From Anaerolineae bacterium (GTDB taxonomy: Bacteria > Chloroflexota > Anaerolineae > B4-G1 > SLSP01): a stretch of 37,276 bases of DNA. The notes beneath the pieces were generated by a model. It saw nothing but the letters and a program-made list of their open reading frames with translations, ran no database searches and was not told the DNA's origin. Below are positions 1-8,760 of this stretch, piece by piece. Each line of letters opens with the position of its first letter. The stretch's first letter is position 1. The translations under genes were made by a program, and so were the position numbers. The DNA lies in NCBI GenBank assembly GCA_016931185.1, contig JAFGFI010000234.1:1-37276 (forward strand), read 5' to 3'.

Positions 1-320
1 AGATAGTCATCCGCGCCAAGTTTCAGCCCTTCAATACGATCCTGAACCTGGCTGCGCGCGGTAAGGAATAAAATGGGAACGGTAGAACGTTCACGCAATT
101 TTTGACAGACATCGCGCCCATCCATTCCCGGCATCATGACGTCGAGGACAACAATATCCGAAGGGGCCGTTTGAAATAATTCTAATCCTATTTGACCGCT
201 ATGAGCTGTCTCGACTTCAAATCCATATACCTCTAGTGCCATTTTAACCAAACGTAATAATCCCCTATCATCATCAATGATCAGAACTTTGCCTTGTCCC
301 CCGGTCTTTTTTGTCATCAT
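1..320 (-). CDS. OmpR/PhoB-type response regulator, receiver domain (partial, runs off the window)
   Basis: Reading from 320 leftward gives about 106 residues of a receiver domain before the window edge. Visible landmarks are the acidic pocket (VLIIDDD near residue 12), the phospho-acceptor aspartate in VVLDVMMPGMDG (about residue 60), the conserved threonine in ILFLTARS and the lysine in GLKLGADDYL. In this family aspartyl phosphorylation by a histidine kinase controls a C-terminal output domain, usually a winged helix, which lies outside the window. Two adjacent ATG codons (320 and 317) are possible starts; the preceding aagatagaaa is a weak ribosome site. The gene is next to, and on the same strand as, rnpB. 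The large sensor kinase at 12363 is a possible partner by type only; nothing in the sequence links them. Confidence 0.93.
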   Translation of the reverse strand, partial: MMTKKTGGQGKVLIIDDDRGLLRLVKMALEVYGFEVETAHSGQIGLELFQTAPSDIVVLDVMMPGMDGRDVCQKLRERSTVPILFLTARSQVQDRIEGLKLGADDY

Positions 321-363
321 TTTCTATCTTATATTTTTGTGATATTGTAGATATTAAGTTGAG

Positions 364-833
364 TGCCTGAGTCGGTCTATAAGCCGGATTCTGTTCCTCG
401 CAGCAGGAGGTACACTCCTCATCTACGACGTGATCATCTATCTAGGATGTTGGTTACCCAACATCTCGTGCAGCCTACCCGAAAGTTGCTCCCTGTAGGG
501 AATTATTTCCCGCAAGGGAGAGGATGCGGACAACATCCCAGCTCAGGCTTTCCTTTCTGCTTGGCCTTGCTCCCGATGGGGGTTGCCTGGCCATACCCGT
601 TACCCGGTATGCCGGTGGTCTCTTACACCACCTTTTCATCCTTGCGTCCGATCTGTACCACTGGTATAGATCAGATCCGCGGTTTGTTTCTGTGGCCCTA
701 TCCCCAAGTCACCTTGCCCGGGTGTTACCCGGCACCGTGTCCTATGGAGTCCGGACTTTCCTCATGGTAGTTTTAATGACTTGCAGATACAAGTTATTAA
801 AAACTACCCGCGATCACGTGACCCACTCAGGCA
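364..833 (-). ncRNA. rnpB: RNase P RNA, bacterial class A
   Basis: The minus strand carries the universally conserved RNase P RNA blocks in order: GAGGAAAGTCCGGACTCC near the 5' end, GGTAACACCCGGGC, ACAGAAACAAACCGC, AAGGTGAAAAGGTG-like P10/P11 sequence, GTAAGAGACCACC, GGAGCAAGGCCAA, GGGTAGGCTGC, CCTAGATAGATGA and the 3' block ACAGAATCCGGCTTATAGACC. The ends are set by P1: TGCCTGAGT at the 5' end (825-833) is exactly complementary to ACTCAGGCA at the 3' end (364-372), extended by GGTC/GACC. P2 is ACGTGATC/GATCACGT. P3 is an unusually long AT-rich hairpin closed by GGTAGTTTT/AAAACTACC. At about 470 nt it is longer than the roughly 377 nt E. coli RNA. The RNA is the catalytic subunit that removes tRNA 5' leaders together with the RnpA protein. 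The open reading frames over it on the plus strand are not real. Confidence 0.97.
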
Positions 834-841
834 TTACATAC

Positions 842-870
842 TGTATACTATGAATTTGTAGTTTGGTCAA
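842..870 (-). promoter_or_regulatory. Likely sigma-70 promoter of rnpB
   Basis: On the minus strand a -35 box TTGACC (865-870) is separated by 17 bp from TATACA (842-847). Transcription would start around 834-835, exactly where the P1 stem of RNase P RNA begins. The promoter overlaps the last codons of the upstream metallophosphatase gene. Confidence 0.65.
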
Positions 871-2044
871 CTGTCGAGCGTGTCGATTGTATTTCCCACA
901 AGATAATCTCCGGCGGCGCGAGAAAACGCGCGCGTGGTGCGCCCAACCCTTCCATACCTAACCCACGACTGACGTAGAGTGTGGTGTGATTTTGATAGTA
1001 CATTCCCATTTCATAACGTTTACCCCAACGGGAACTGGTTGCCAATGCGCCATAAATGGGGATACGGATTTGTCCTCCGTGTGTGTGTCCGGCCATATAT
1101 ACATCAACGCCCAGCTCGGCTGCTGCGGGCATCATATCTGGTGTGTGATACATCAAAATTGTACATGCAGTGGGAGGCGCCTGGTTTATGAGGTGTGTCA
1201 GGGCAGCTTGATCGCGTTGTGCATTATATGTACAGCGAACCCCCATTAGCCATAAGGTATTTCCCTCATACATAATTGGCACGGCTTCATCGTCCAACCA
1301 ATGAATGGATAATCCATCAAAGATGTGGGGGACGATGGCGGCTACATCTACTACAGGACTGCCTGTGACGGCGTAAACACCTAATGGAGCCTGTAACTGG
1401 CTGAGGAGTGCGCGCACGCCGGTTTGTGCTTCGGGATCGTAAACTGAGGATAAGTTCAGATAGTCTCCTACCAACAAGATGAGATCGGGGGCGTGTTGTC
1501 GGATGGCAGCTAACATTTGAGTTTCCCTGGGAGAAGTTCTTTCAAAGTGAATATCGGTAATTTGCAGGATACGCAGTGGTGGGTCACGGTGCCAGGTTTC
1601 AACGTGATAAGGTATCTGTGTTATACTAAGTCGGAAAGGTTCAACCCATGTCGCGTAAAAGGCAATACTTCCCAGGATAACTTGTAATGCGAAGAGTATC
1701 CCTAGACTGGGAGGCGTGGCGGCGATGTATGCGCCTAACCATGAGAGAATTGTGTGGATCAGTGTAAGACTTAGTAATGAGGGGGTGACCGGCCCCCAGG
1801 AGCGATTGTGCAGTGGAAGTAATGCCAGCATTGTCCATTCGGCGCTGAGGATAAGGGTAGCGATGACGGCTGCCGGAATACACAAGCTCTGCCAGGGCCA
1901 ACTTGCAATGGCTACTAATGCGATCCAGGCCGGTAACAGTTTGCCGGGAGCGATAAGTCCCAGTTGTCCGGTCAGCACTAATGCGCGATGTACCCACGAA
2001 CAACTTCCATCTTCACGGTCGGGTGGAGGAATATGAAGGGTCAT
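848..2044 (-). CDS. Membrane-anchored metallophosphoesterase (YaeI/YkuE-like)
   Basis: The 398-residue protein has about four hydrophobic N-terminal segments (residues 20-135), then a calcineurin-like phosphoesterase domain. The metal-binding motifs are present in order: ILQITDIHFE (D164, H166), LILLVGDYLNL (D194), the histidine in ILMYHTPDM, and VYMAGHTHGGQ near residue 320. GHTHGGQ is typical of the YkuE/YaeI group, which hydrolyse lipid-linked or other phosphoesters at the membrane; the substrate here is unknown. It is the last gene of a four-gene minus-strand operon, with the upstream stop codon only 6 bp before its ATG and no clear Shine-Dalgarno, so translational coupling is likely. Confidence 0.88.
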   Translation of the reverse strand: MTLHIPPPDREDGSCSWVHRALVLTGQLGLIAPGKLLPAWIALVAIASWPWQSLCIPAAVIATLILSAEWTMLALLPLHNRSWGPVTPSLLSLTLIHTILSWLGAYIAATPPSLGILFALQVILGSIAFYATWVEPFRLSITQIPYHVETWHRDPPLRILQITDIHFERTSPRETQMLAAIRQHAPDLILLVGDYLNLSSVYDPEAQTGVRALLSQLQAPLGVYAVTGSPVVDVAAIVPHIFDGLSIHWLDDEAVPIMYEGNTLWLMGVRCTYNAQRDQAALTHLINQAPPTACTILMYHTPDMMPAAAELGVDVYMAGHTHGGQIRIPIYGALATSSRWGKRYEMGMYYQNHTTLYVSRGLGMEGLGAPRARFLAPPEIILWEIQSTRSTVDQTTNS

Positions 2045-2050
2045 ATCAGA

Positions 2051-3079
2051 TCATTTTGTTTCAAACAAGCGAGCGATTTCATCGCGGGAGAAGGCCGGCA
2101 GGGGATAGATACCGGTCTGAGTGTGCAACACAACCCCTGGTTCTTCACGGATATATCCAATGACAGTCGCCGCGATGCCGGCGGTATTGAGCGCGCGGGT
2201 GATGGGCGCAGCATCTTCCATCTTTACCGCGGCCAACAGGGAGCCGGAGGCGATGAGACCTAGTGGATTTAATCCCAGTGCGTCGCAGAGCGCGCGGGTG
2301 ATGGGATAAATCGGGAGGGCATCAGCATCCAGAATTGCCCCCACTTCTGCCGCTGCTGTGAGTTCGTGGATGCCGGTCGCTATGCCTCCCTCGGTTGGAT
2401 CGTGCATTGCGTGGACTTCGCCAGCAGTAGTTGCAATGGTGGCATCACGCACAACACTAATGCCCGGTTTATGGAGAAAATGGGCGGCCTGTTCCAGGTC
2501 AGCGGCCGGAAACAGTCCGTGCAATCGCTCCCCGGCTTCATGCGCTAACAGCGCGGTACCCTCTACTGCGATACCCTTGGTAAGGATTAGCGCGTCACCG
2601 GGACGCGCGCCATCGGAGCGAATAAGCTTATCAGGACATACTTCACCGAACATTGCACCAACCACAATAGGGCGATCCAGACCATGGGTGATTTCGGTAT
2701 GTCCCCCTACGATAAGCACGCCTAATTCCTGTCCCGCACTGTGGATTTCTTGGAAGATACGTTCAACCAGAGCACGATCGGTTTTCCCTTCCGGCAGGAG
2801 TAATGATGCGATAAACCATTGCGGTTGCGCGCCCAAGCAAGCAATGTCGTTGGCATTGACATTGACAGCGTACCAGCCAATTTCATTGGTGGCGAAGGTA
2901 ATAGGATCGGTTTTGGCAACTAGGTAACGATTTCCAAAGTCAAGCACAGCCGCGTCTCGTCCTAACCCTGGTCCCAAGATGATGCGTGGATCATGGGTGT
3001 CTGTCGTTTGAGCAAGCAATTTGATTAGATCATCCTGGGGGAGTTTACCGACCGGGTAGTAAGGGTTCGTGTTGTTCAA
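2051..3079 (-). CDS. AIR-synthase/HypE-like ATP-binding protein
   Basis: The 342-residue protein has the PurM/HypE/SelD/ThiL architecture: the N-terminal half carries the GRDAAVLDFG and KTDPITFATN segments and the NANDIACLGAQPQW metal/ATP loop; the C-terminal half has the DPTEGGIATGIHEL glycine-rich loop seen in HypE. It lacks the C-terminal cysteine that true HypE uses to carry the carbamoyl/cyano group (the protein ends in RLFETK), and no hydrogenase genes are nearby, so hydrogenase maturation is unlikely. It is probably an ATP-dependent kinase- or synthase-like enzyme of unknown substrate. The start is a TTG at 3079 with GGAG seven bases upstream. It lies 17 bp after the FecR-like gene and 6 bp before the metallophosphatase. 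Confidence 0.82.
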   Translation of the reverse strand: MNNTNPYYPVGKLPQDDLIKLLAQTTDTHDPRIILGPGLGRDAAVLDFGNRYLVAKTDPITFATNEIGWYAVNVNANDIACLGAQPQWFIASLLLPEGKTDRALVERIFQEIHSAGQELGVLIVGGHTEITHGLDRPIVVGAMFGEVCPDKLIRSDGARPGDALILTKGIAVEGTALLAHEAGERLHGLFPAADLEQAAHFLHKPGISVVRDATIATTAGEVHAMHDPTEGGIATGIHELTAAAEVGAILDADALPIYPITRALCDALGLNPLGLIASGSLLAAVKMEDAAPITRALNTAGIAATVIGYIREEPGVVLHTQTGIYPLPAFSRDEIARLFETK

Positions 3080-3096
3080 AGTGAGTCTCCTGCTGG

Positions 3097-4350
3097 TTAT
3101 TCGCTGATAAGGATGGCAATTTCGTCAATAGCGGAACTATAGGTATGGCCTGAAGCGTAGATTTTTACCGATCGGATTGCAACGGGGGTGATCCCCTTCT
3201 CGCGCAAGAGTGGCAAGAGATCGGAGGATTCATAATCATACCAAACACCGAGTTGTGGAACCTGGATTTGCCTGGCTTGCCATTCACAACTTTGACAAAT
3301 AGGTTGATCGTCCCCTCTGACCGCGTAGAAACCCTGAAGCCATTCTCTTTCAGTGTTATTATCATCAACAAAACCGATCCTTAACATGATGGGACATTCA
3401 CTGGCATAGGATCCACAAGTGCCGAGTGAGTGTGCATCAATACGCACGCGCGCCCGTACTCGGACCGATTGCGCACCTCGTAGGTCCTGGTTGATTTCCT
3501 GGATAATGCCCGTCTCTGCAAACCCCAATCCTACTCGCTTAAACGTGATGATTTGCTGATCTTCATGGAATTGAACTTGTTCGATGGTTCCTTCGCTTTC
3601 ATTGACCATCCCAACGATATTATACTCTTGCCAGGTTTCTGTTAATGGAGTTTCAAAGTTCCCGTTTTGATTGTATAGAACATTGCGTTCTCCGGCGGAA
3701 ACCTCCCCGATATTGTCAGCAGTGAGTTCGATGCGTTGTAAGTCGGTGAGGATGAAGGTTTCTTCTGCTCCGGGGCGTGGAACGCGCCCTTGTCCGCTAC
3801 GAACCGAGAATACAGTACGTTCTGCCGTTACCGCCACAGCATACGCTCCTTCATACATTTCTACACTACCATGAGGTGTTTGTACGGTGACTACAGCGGC
3901 GCGTCCATTACCATCAATCGTGAACCGTAAATTGGGGCCATAGACTACTGTAAGGGTCGCATGGTGGGGTAAGGCGCTAAGTGTAAATCTGGGGGTACGG
4001 GCATTTTTAATCGTGATGTCGGCAGGCCCATAAAGTTGTACGGTGATAAAAGGCAATGTTTCTGGCTGGTTTTGTTGATAGAAGAATAGAAGTGCATCAG
4101 CATTGGATTGGAGTACAATGTGATCGCGGGGTGTAACCTCTACAGTTTCTGAGATGAGGTTGGGCAGATTATTTCCTGGCTTTTGCAAGGAAATGGTACC
4201 ATTGCGAGGTTGCAATGTTAACTTTAGCGGTTGCATTGCGTTCAGAATATACCAACGCAAAGTTAAGGGTGTGCCAATTGTTAACGTAATACAGCCTAGA
4301 AATGAAAGTATCAGAATTAACCAGGCAAGATTTTCGATTTTTTTGAACAT
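3097..4350 (-). CDS. Membrane-anchored FecR-like protein of unknown function
   Basis: One strong transmembrane helix (residues 8-30) is followed by a roughly 385-residue extracytoplasmic part. The region around residues 135-175 (VTVQTPHGSVEMYEGAYAVAV, then FSVRSGQGRV) has the beta-rich repeating pattern of FecR-type domains. The C-terminal 170 residues resemble a carbohydrate-binding-like beta-sandwich, with FETPLTETWQEYN and paired cysteines in GTCGSYASEC and CQSCEW. FecR-like stand-alone proteins are common in Chloroflexota, where their role is unknown; it need not be iron signalling. The ATG lies 2 bp after the acylphosphatase stop codon, which implies coupled translation. Confidence 0.7.
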   Translation of the reverse strand: MFKKIENLAWLILILSFLGCITLTIGTPLTLRWYILNAMQPLKLTLQPRNGTISLQKPGNNLPNLISETVEVTPRDHIVLQSNADALLFFYQQNQPETLPFITVQLYGPADITIKNARTPRFTLSALPHHATLTVVYGPNLRFTIDGNGRAAVVTVQTPHGSVEMYEGAYAVAVTAERTVFSVRSGQGRVPRPGAEETFILTDLQRIELTADNIGEVSAGERNVLYNQNGNFETPLTETWQEYNIVGMVNESEGTIEQVQFHEDQQIITFKRVGLGFAETGIIQEINQDLRGAQSVRVRARVRIDAHSLGTCGSYASECPIMLRIGFVDDNNTEREWLQGFYAVRGDDQPICQSCEWQARQIQVPQLGVWYDYESSDLLPLLREKGITPVAIRSVKIYASGHTYSSAIDEIAILISE

Positions 4351-4352
4351 AA

Positions 4353-4646
4353 TTATACGTAATGGATGCGGAACCCTATATGATTACCGGTAGGGGGGGG
4401 CCATGTAATATCCAGGTCACTGACGAGACTGTGACTTGGACCTCTACGAACAATTCGTATGAAGTGTTCCAACAGGTGACGTTCCCCCTCGGCCCAAATT
4501 TCCACAGTCCCATCATATTGGTTTTGTACCCATCCTAAAATTCCCAAGCTGAGAGCGTTTTTCTGGGTGAAGTAACGAAATCCTACTCCCTGGACGTCAC
4601 CGTGAACAATTATATGTACAGCCGTCTGCGAGTTTGTTTCTATCAT
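4353..4646 (-). CDS. acyP: Acylphosphatase
   Basis: This is a 97-residue protein of standard family length. It contains HGDVQGVGFRYF, with the substrate-binding arginine R24, and the GWVQNQYDGTVEI motif with catalytic asparagine N42. The enzyme hydrolyses the carboxyl-phosphate bond of acylphosphates. The chosen start, ATG at 4646, has a good AGGAAGAG ribosome site two bases upstream; an in-frame TTG at 4685 would add 13 residues with no family similarity. It is the first gene of the operon that continues with the FecR-like protein. Confidence 0.94.
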   Translation of the reverse strand: MIETNSQTAVHIIVHGDVQGVGFRYFTQKNALSLGILGWVQNQYDGTVEIWAEGERHLLEHFIRIVRRGPSHSLVSDLDITWPPPTGNHIGFRIHYV

Positions 4647-4798
4647 ATCTCTTCCTTTTGCCGATACGTCCTTCATTCTATCCAAGTCAGGCCATCTGGC
4701 AAGTGGTATTTTAATCCAAGTTGCTATCTTACAAAACAGAACCGGCTCTTGACACCTTAGATTCTATCAATCCGGGTTAATAAAAAGTGCAATACACA

Positions 4799-4826
4799 TT
4801 GTCATTACGCCAAAGGGCACTATAAT
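4799..4826 (+). promoter_or_regulatory. Sigma-70 promoter giving a very short leader
   Basis: TTGTCA (4799-4804), a 16-bp spacer and a perfect TATAAT (4821-4826) lie directly before the glycosyltransferase. The expected transcription start near 4833 leaves only about five bases before the ATG at 4838, so the transcript may be effectively leaderless. Confidence 0.6.
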
Positions 4827-4837
4827 GGGGGATACTT

Positions 4838-5989
4838 ATGAGTTTCGATCAACAACCTTTAGTGGCGTTTAATGCGCATTTGTTGACCCCTGAAGCTTCC
4901 TATCGCAGCGCGGGGGTGGCAGCCTATATTGTAAATCTCCTGCGTCATCTTCCTGATGTGGGAGATGGTTTGCGTTATACCGTGTTGTTAGGTCAGGGAC
5001 GGTTGCCGGAAGAAGTTTGTCGTTTGCCGGAGTTGCGCTCAATGATCGTTACCCGACATCCTATGCTGCGTATTTTATGGGAGCAGATGGTGATGCCGTG
5101 GGTATTGCGTCATCTGCACGCTGACTTGCTCCATGCTCCGGCCTTTGTGGGACCGTTATATGCTTCATGCCCACAGATTGTCACAGTTCATGATCTGAGT
5201 TTTTTGCGCTATCCACAATTCTTTCGCCGGGGAAATCGGTTCTACTTGGGCGCACTGACGGGGATTTCCTGTCGTCGTGCGACGGCCGTGATCGCCGTCT
5301 CTGATTTTACAGCGCGTGAAGTTACTACATTATTGAGGGTGCCGCGTGAGCGCGTGCATACGATCTATCATGGTGTAGATCCTAATTTTACTCCGCTTTC
5401 CACAACTGAAGTGGTGCGTTTCCGCCAGGAAATGCAATTACCTGAACGTTTTATCCTTTATTTGGGTACGCTGGAGCCACGTAAGAATTTAGTGTCATTA
5501 GTCCGCGCCTTTTCTAACTTGTATGAACCCGATGTGCATTTGGTGTTGGCCGGAGGTCGGGGCTGGTTGTACGAGGATCTGTTTGCCGAAATTGAGCGAT
5601 TGAATTTGCAGGATAGGGTTCATTGTCCCGGTTATATTCCCGCTGAAAAGTTGACCCTCTGGTATAATGCGGCTGAGGTATTTGCTTATATTTCAACGTA
5701 TGAGGGATTTGGTTTACCCGTTTTAGAAGCATTGGCATGTGGGTTGCCTACATTGGCGTCTTCGACCACTTCCCTGCCAGAGGCGGCTGGAGATGGGGCA
5801 TTGACAGCACCGCCGGCTGATGCGGATGCAATTACCGGTGGGCTTCATCGCCTTTTGAATGATGCTGATTTGCGGGCCTCTTTACGAGCACGGGGACTGG
5901 CACATGCTGCCCGTTTCTCTTGGGCTGAGACTGCACGGCATACGGTAGAGCTTTATCGTCAGGTCATTGCTTCCTATAGGCAGGATTAA
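4838..5989 (+). CDS. Glycosyltransferase family 4 (GT-B fold)
   Basis: The 383-residue protein has a GT-B layout. The N-terminal acceptor half includes IVTVHDLSFLRYP and a glycine-poor loop; the C-terminal donor half has FILYLGTLEPRKN (residues about 206-220), VHCPGYIPAEKL and the E-x7-E donor-nucleotide motif in YEGFGLPVLEAL. The family transfers sugars from nucleotide-sugar donors with retention, here probably in cell-surface polysaccharide synthesis. Its stop codon is one base before the start of the polyprenyl-phosphate sugar transferase, so the two genes form an operon and likely act in the same pathway. A -10 box ends only 11 bases before the ATG. Confidence 0.92.
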   Translation: MSFDQQPLVAFNAHLLTPEASYRSAGVAAYIVNLLRHLPDVGDGLRYTVLLGQGRLPEEVCRLPELRSMIVTRHPMLRILWEQMVMPWVLRHLHADLLHAPAFVGPLYASCPQIVTVHDLSFLRYPQFFRRGNRFYLGALTGISCRRATAVIAVSDFTAREVTTLLRVPRERVHTIYHGVDPNFTPLSTTEVVRFRQEMQLPERFILYLGTLEPRKNLVSLVRAFSNLYEPDVHLVLAGGRGWLYEDLFAEIERLNLQDRVHCPGYIPAEKLTLWYNAAEVFAYISTYEGFGLPVLEALACGLPTLASSTTSLPEAAGDGALTAPPADADAITGGLHRLLNDADLRASLRARGLAHAARFSWAETARHTVELYRQVIASYRQD

Positions 5990-5990
5990 G

Positions 5991-7415
5991 ATGAATGGCA
6001 AACGCAATAATTCAGTGGCTTTATGGCTCATTATCACAGATGTATTGATTATTAATCTTTCGTTCGCTCTGGCCTATTTGTTGCGGTATCGGTTGCAATG
6101 GTTTAAGGATGTTCTGTTTGACGCACCTTATCGCGCCTATTTCTTCCCCTTCATCCTCTTGTTTTCGATAACTGTCCCGCTTATTTTGGCAGGTGAAAAA
6201 GCATATACGCATTGGCGCGGCCTAACCTGGCTAGATCACGTTTACCGGGTGAGTAATGCTGTAACGACGACATTGGTGGTGACGTTGGCCCTGGCATTTG
6301 TGTTGCGACCCCTGGTTTATTCGCGACTGCTGTTGTTGGAAGCCGGTATCACGATGATTGCATTGTTATCGATCAGCCGTGCTTTCGCCCTTTATGTGCA
6401 GAGTCTGCTGCGGCGACGAGGGATTGGAGTCAGGCGCATTGTGATTGTGGGTGCTGGGGAGGTGGGCCGGCGCGTAATGCGTTCTGTGGTCGCGCGTCCT
6501 GACCTGGGATACCAGATTGTAGGGTATGTAGATGACAATCCGGTAAAGGGAGAGGGAGAGATCGGCCGCTTTAAGGGTCTGGGCGCGTTAGATAACTTGC
6601 CGGTTATTATTGAGGCTGAGAAAGTTGACGAAGTGATCATTACGTTACCCTGGAATTATCACCGTCGTATCCTAAGTATTTTGCGCGAGTGCGAGCTTAG
6701 GAAGATCGAGGCGCGTATTGTGCCTGATTTATTTCAACTCAGTATGAGCCGGGTTGAGGTCAGTGATTTAGGAGGGGTCCCATTAGTTTCGGTCCATGAA
6801 ATTGCCTTTAGTCGTGGTGAATTATGGCTCAAGCGGGTGATGGATTTGCTCATAGCCGGGATATGTTTACTGTTCGGATGGCCCATTTTTGCCTTGATCG
6901 CACTGATGATTAAATTGGATTCCCCAGGACCGGTGTTTTTTAAACAAGAACGGATTGGACATAACCATCGTCCGTTTATCATTTATAAGTTTCGTTCGAT
7001 GCGTTGTGGCGCGGAACAGGAAGTGTTGCAGTTACAGGAGCTTAATGAGGCGGATGGCCCCTTGTTCAAAATCCGCGACGATCCGCGCCAGACAAGGGTG
7101 GGGGCTTTTTTGCGTCGCTCCAGTTTGGACGAACTTCCACAGGTCTTTAATGTTTTGCGCGGTGAGATGAGTATTGTGGGACCCCGTCCACCTATCCACT
7201 CTGAGGTAGAACAGTACCAATCGTGGCATAAGAAACGTTTAGCTGTTCCCCCAGGTATGACCGGTTTGTGGCAGGTGAGTGGACGTAGTGAGTTAACATT
7301 TGATGAAATGGTGTTGTTAGATATCTACTATATCGAGCATTGGTCGCCGTGGTTAGATTTGACGATCTTACTGCGTACCGTGCCCAAAGTTCTACTGGGA
7401 GAAGGAGCCTATTAA
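5991..7415 (+). CDS. Polyprenyl-phosphate sugar-1-phosphate transferase (exopolysaccharide initiation)
   Basis: The 474-residue protein follows the WbaP/CpsE-type order: four to five N-terminal membrane helices (residues 8-135), a Rossmann-like domain starting IVIVGAGEVGRRV, a further membrane helix (LLIAGICLLFGWPIFALIAL) and the bacterial sugar transferase domain with DSPGPVFFKQERIG, YKFRSMR, DELPQVFNVLRG and VGPRPP. Enzymes of this family attach a sugar phosphate to undecaprenyl phosphate and start repeat-unit synthesis. The start chosen is the ATG at 5991, preceded by AGGCAGGA; the in-frame TTG at 5967 lies inside the preceding gene and adds eight unconserved residues. Confidence 0.93.
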   Translation: MNGKRNNSVALWLIITDVLIINLSFALAYLLRYRLQWFKDVLFDAPYRAYFFPFILLFSITVPLILAGEKAYTHWRGLTWLDHVYRVSNAVTTTLVVTLALAFVLRPLVYSRLLLLEAGITMIALLSISRAFALYVQSLLRRRGIGVRRIVIVGAGEVGRRVMRSVVARPDLGYQIVGYVDDNPVKGEGEIGRFKGLGALDNLPVIIEAEKVDEVIITLPWNYHRRILSILRECELRKIEARIVPDLFQLSMSRVEVSDLGGVPLVSVHEIAFSRGELWLKRVMDLLIAGICLLFGWPIFALIALMIKLDSPGPVFFKQERIGHNHRPFIIYKFRSMRCGAEQEVLQLQELNEADGPLFKIRDDPRQTRVGAFLRRSSLDELPQVFNVLRGEMSIVGPRPPIHSEVEQYQSWHKKRLAVPPGMTGLWQVSGRSELTFDEMVLLDIYYIEHWSPWLDLTILLRTVPKVLLGEGAY

Positions 7416-7471
7416 ATAGGAAAGTAGGATTCCGTCTGCTCTCTGACTGCTTTTAGGAGGAAATATTAACA

Positions 7472-8698
7472 ATGAACCAATGGACGCTGACATCATCAGA
7501 ACAAGATTCCCTGCTCGCATTTCTGCGTGATCTGGTACGTACACCCAGTTTGCCGGGTCAGGAGGAAGCAGTTGCTACCCGAGTGCTGGAAGAGATGCAC
7601 CGCTTGGGTTATGATGAAGTGGGAAGAGATGAGGCCGGCAATGTATGGGGGGAGATTGGATCTATTGAGGGCCCTGTGTTGATGTTAAATAGTCATTTGG
7701 ACACAGTTGAGGTTGCTGAACCAGATGCCTGGACTGCCGATCCCTGGGGGGCGGAAGTTCGCAATGGACGTCTTTATGGTGTCGGGGCCAGTGATATGAA
7801 AGCCGGACTTGCGGCTACAGTGTATGGAGCTGCTTTATTGGCAAAGCAGCAGGCTACTCAGAAAACTCCTTTAGCCGGGCGAGTTCTGGTGGCCTGTGTG
7901 GGCTTAGAAGAGTCTGCTGAGGGGACGTGTACCCGGGTCTTACTCAAAACTCGCCGATTACCGAATTGGGTCGTTATTGCTGAACCTTCCAATCTCCAAG
8001 TTGTGCGTGCACAACGGGGCCATTTGGAAATGCGACTCACAGTCAAGGGGCGTTCGGCGCACTCTTCCACCCCAGAGTTAGGCGAGAATGCGATTTACGC
8101 GGCTTCACGGGTGATCTTTGGCCTGGAAATCTTGGCCGAACAACTTAACGTTGATCCGTTTTTAGGGCCGGGAGTATTAGCGGTGACGGATATTCAGTCG
8201 TGTGCGGTCAGCCGTAATGCAGTTCCCGACCGTTGTGATCTGATCATTGATCGCCGTCTGACGTTAGGAGAAACGGAATCACTGGCTCTGGCTGAGGTGC
8301 AACGGGTTATTGCTCGCGAGGGTATCAATGCTGAAGTTCACGTAATCGAGGAGGAGATTACGACCTATACAGGTAAAGTCTATCCCGTGCGAAAGTGCTC
8401 TCCTCCATGGGCATTGGATGAACACCATCCATTGGTCGTGGCAATGGTACAGGCTGCACGAGATGTGGGATTGCGCCCGACTATTACTAAGTGGCATTTT
8501 GCTACGGAAGGAGCGTATACGGCTGGTGTGGCTCAAATCCCTACCATTGGGTTTGGCCCTGGTTATCCTGAGTTGGCGCATACATGTAATGAATATGTGG
8601 AATTGGCTCAAGTATATGCCGCTGCCAGCGTTTACGCGGCGTTGGGTGCTCGTCTGTTAAAAGCAAATTCACCGAATCCTGCCAAAAAAACAGAATAA
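7472..8698 (+). CDS. M20-family metallopeptidase/deacylase (YgeY-like)
   Basis: The 408-residue zinc amidohydrolase carries all M20 ligands: NSHLDT (metal H and catalytic D), ASDMKAG (bridging D), EESAEGT (catalytic EE), AEPSN and the late histidine in ELAHTCNEYVE. The DEHHPLV segment and FGPGYPELAHT tail resemble the YgeY branch that sits in ArgE/DapE-like enzymes. A dimerisation lid domain interrupts the catalytic domain around residues 185-295 (GHLEMRLTVKGRSAHSSTPE). Substrate cannot be assigned. The gene has a strong TAGGAGGAAA ribosome site and is followed by the psuG homolog after 62 AT-rich bases. Confidence 0.88.
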   Translation: MNQWTLTSSEQDSLLAFLRDLVRTPSLPGQEEAVATRVLEEMHRLGYDEVGRDEAGNVWGEIGSIEGPVLMLNSHLDTVEVAEPDAWTADPWGAEVRNGRLYGVGASDMKAGLAATVYGAALLAKQQATQKTPLAGRVLVACVGLEESAEGTCTRVLLKTRRLPNWVVIAEPSNLQVVRAQRGHLEMRLTVKGRSAHSSTPELGENAIYAASRVIFGLEILAEQLNVDPFLGPGVLAVTDIQSCAVSRNAVPDRCDLIIDRRLTLGETESLALAEVQRVIAREGINAEVHVIEEEITTYTGKVYPVRKCSPPWALDEHHPLVVAMVQAARDVGLRPTITKWHFATEGAYTAGVAQIPTIGFGPGYPELAHTCNEYVELAQVYAAASVYAALGARLLKANSPNPAKKTE

Positions 8699-8760
8699 AA
8701 TACAGTTTCTAATGTAATATTCATAAAAATTGTAGAAAATCTAATTTATGAGATATAAAT

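Noticed and set aside
363..853. Plus-strand reading frames of 135 and 109 residues
   Set aside because: They lie wholly across the RNase P RNA gene and have no protein family features.
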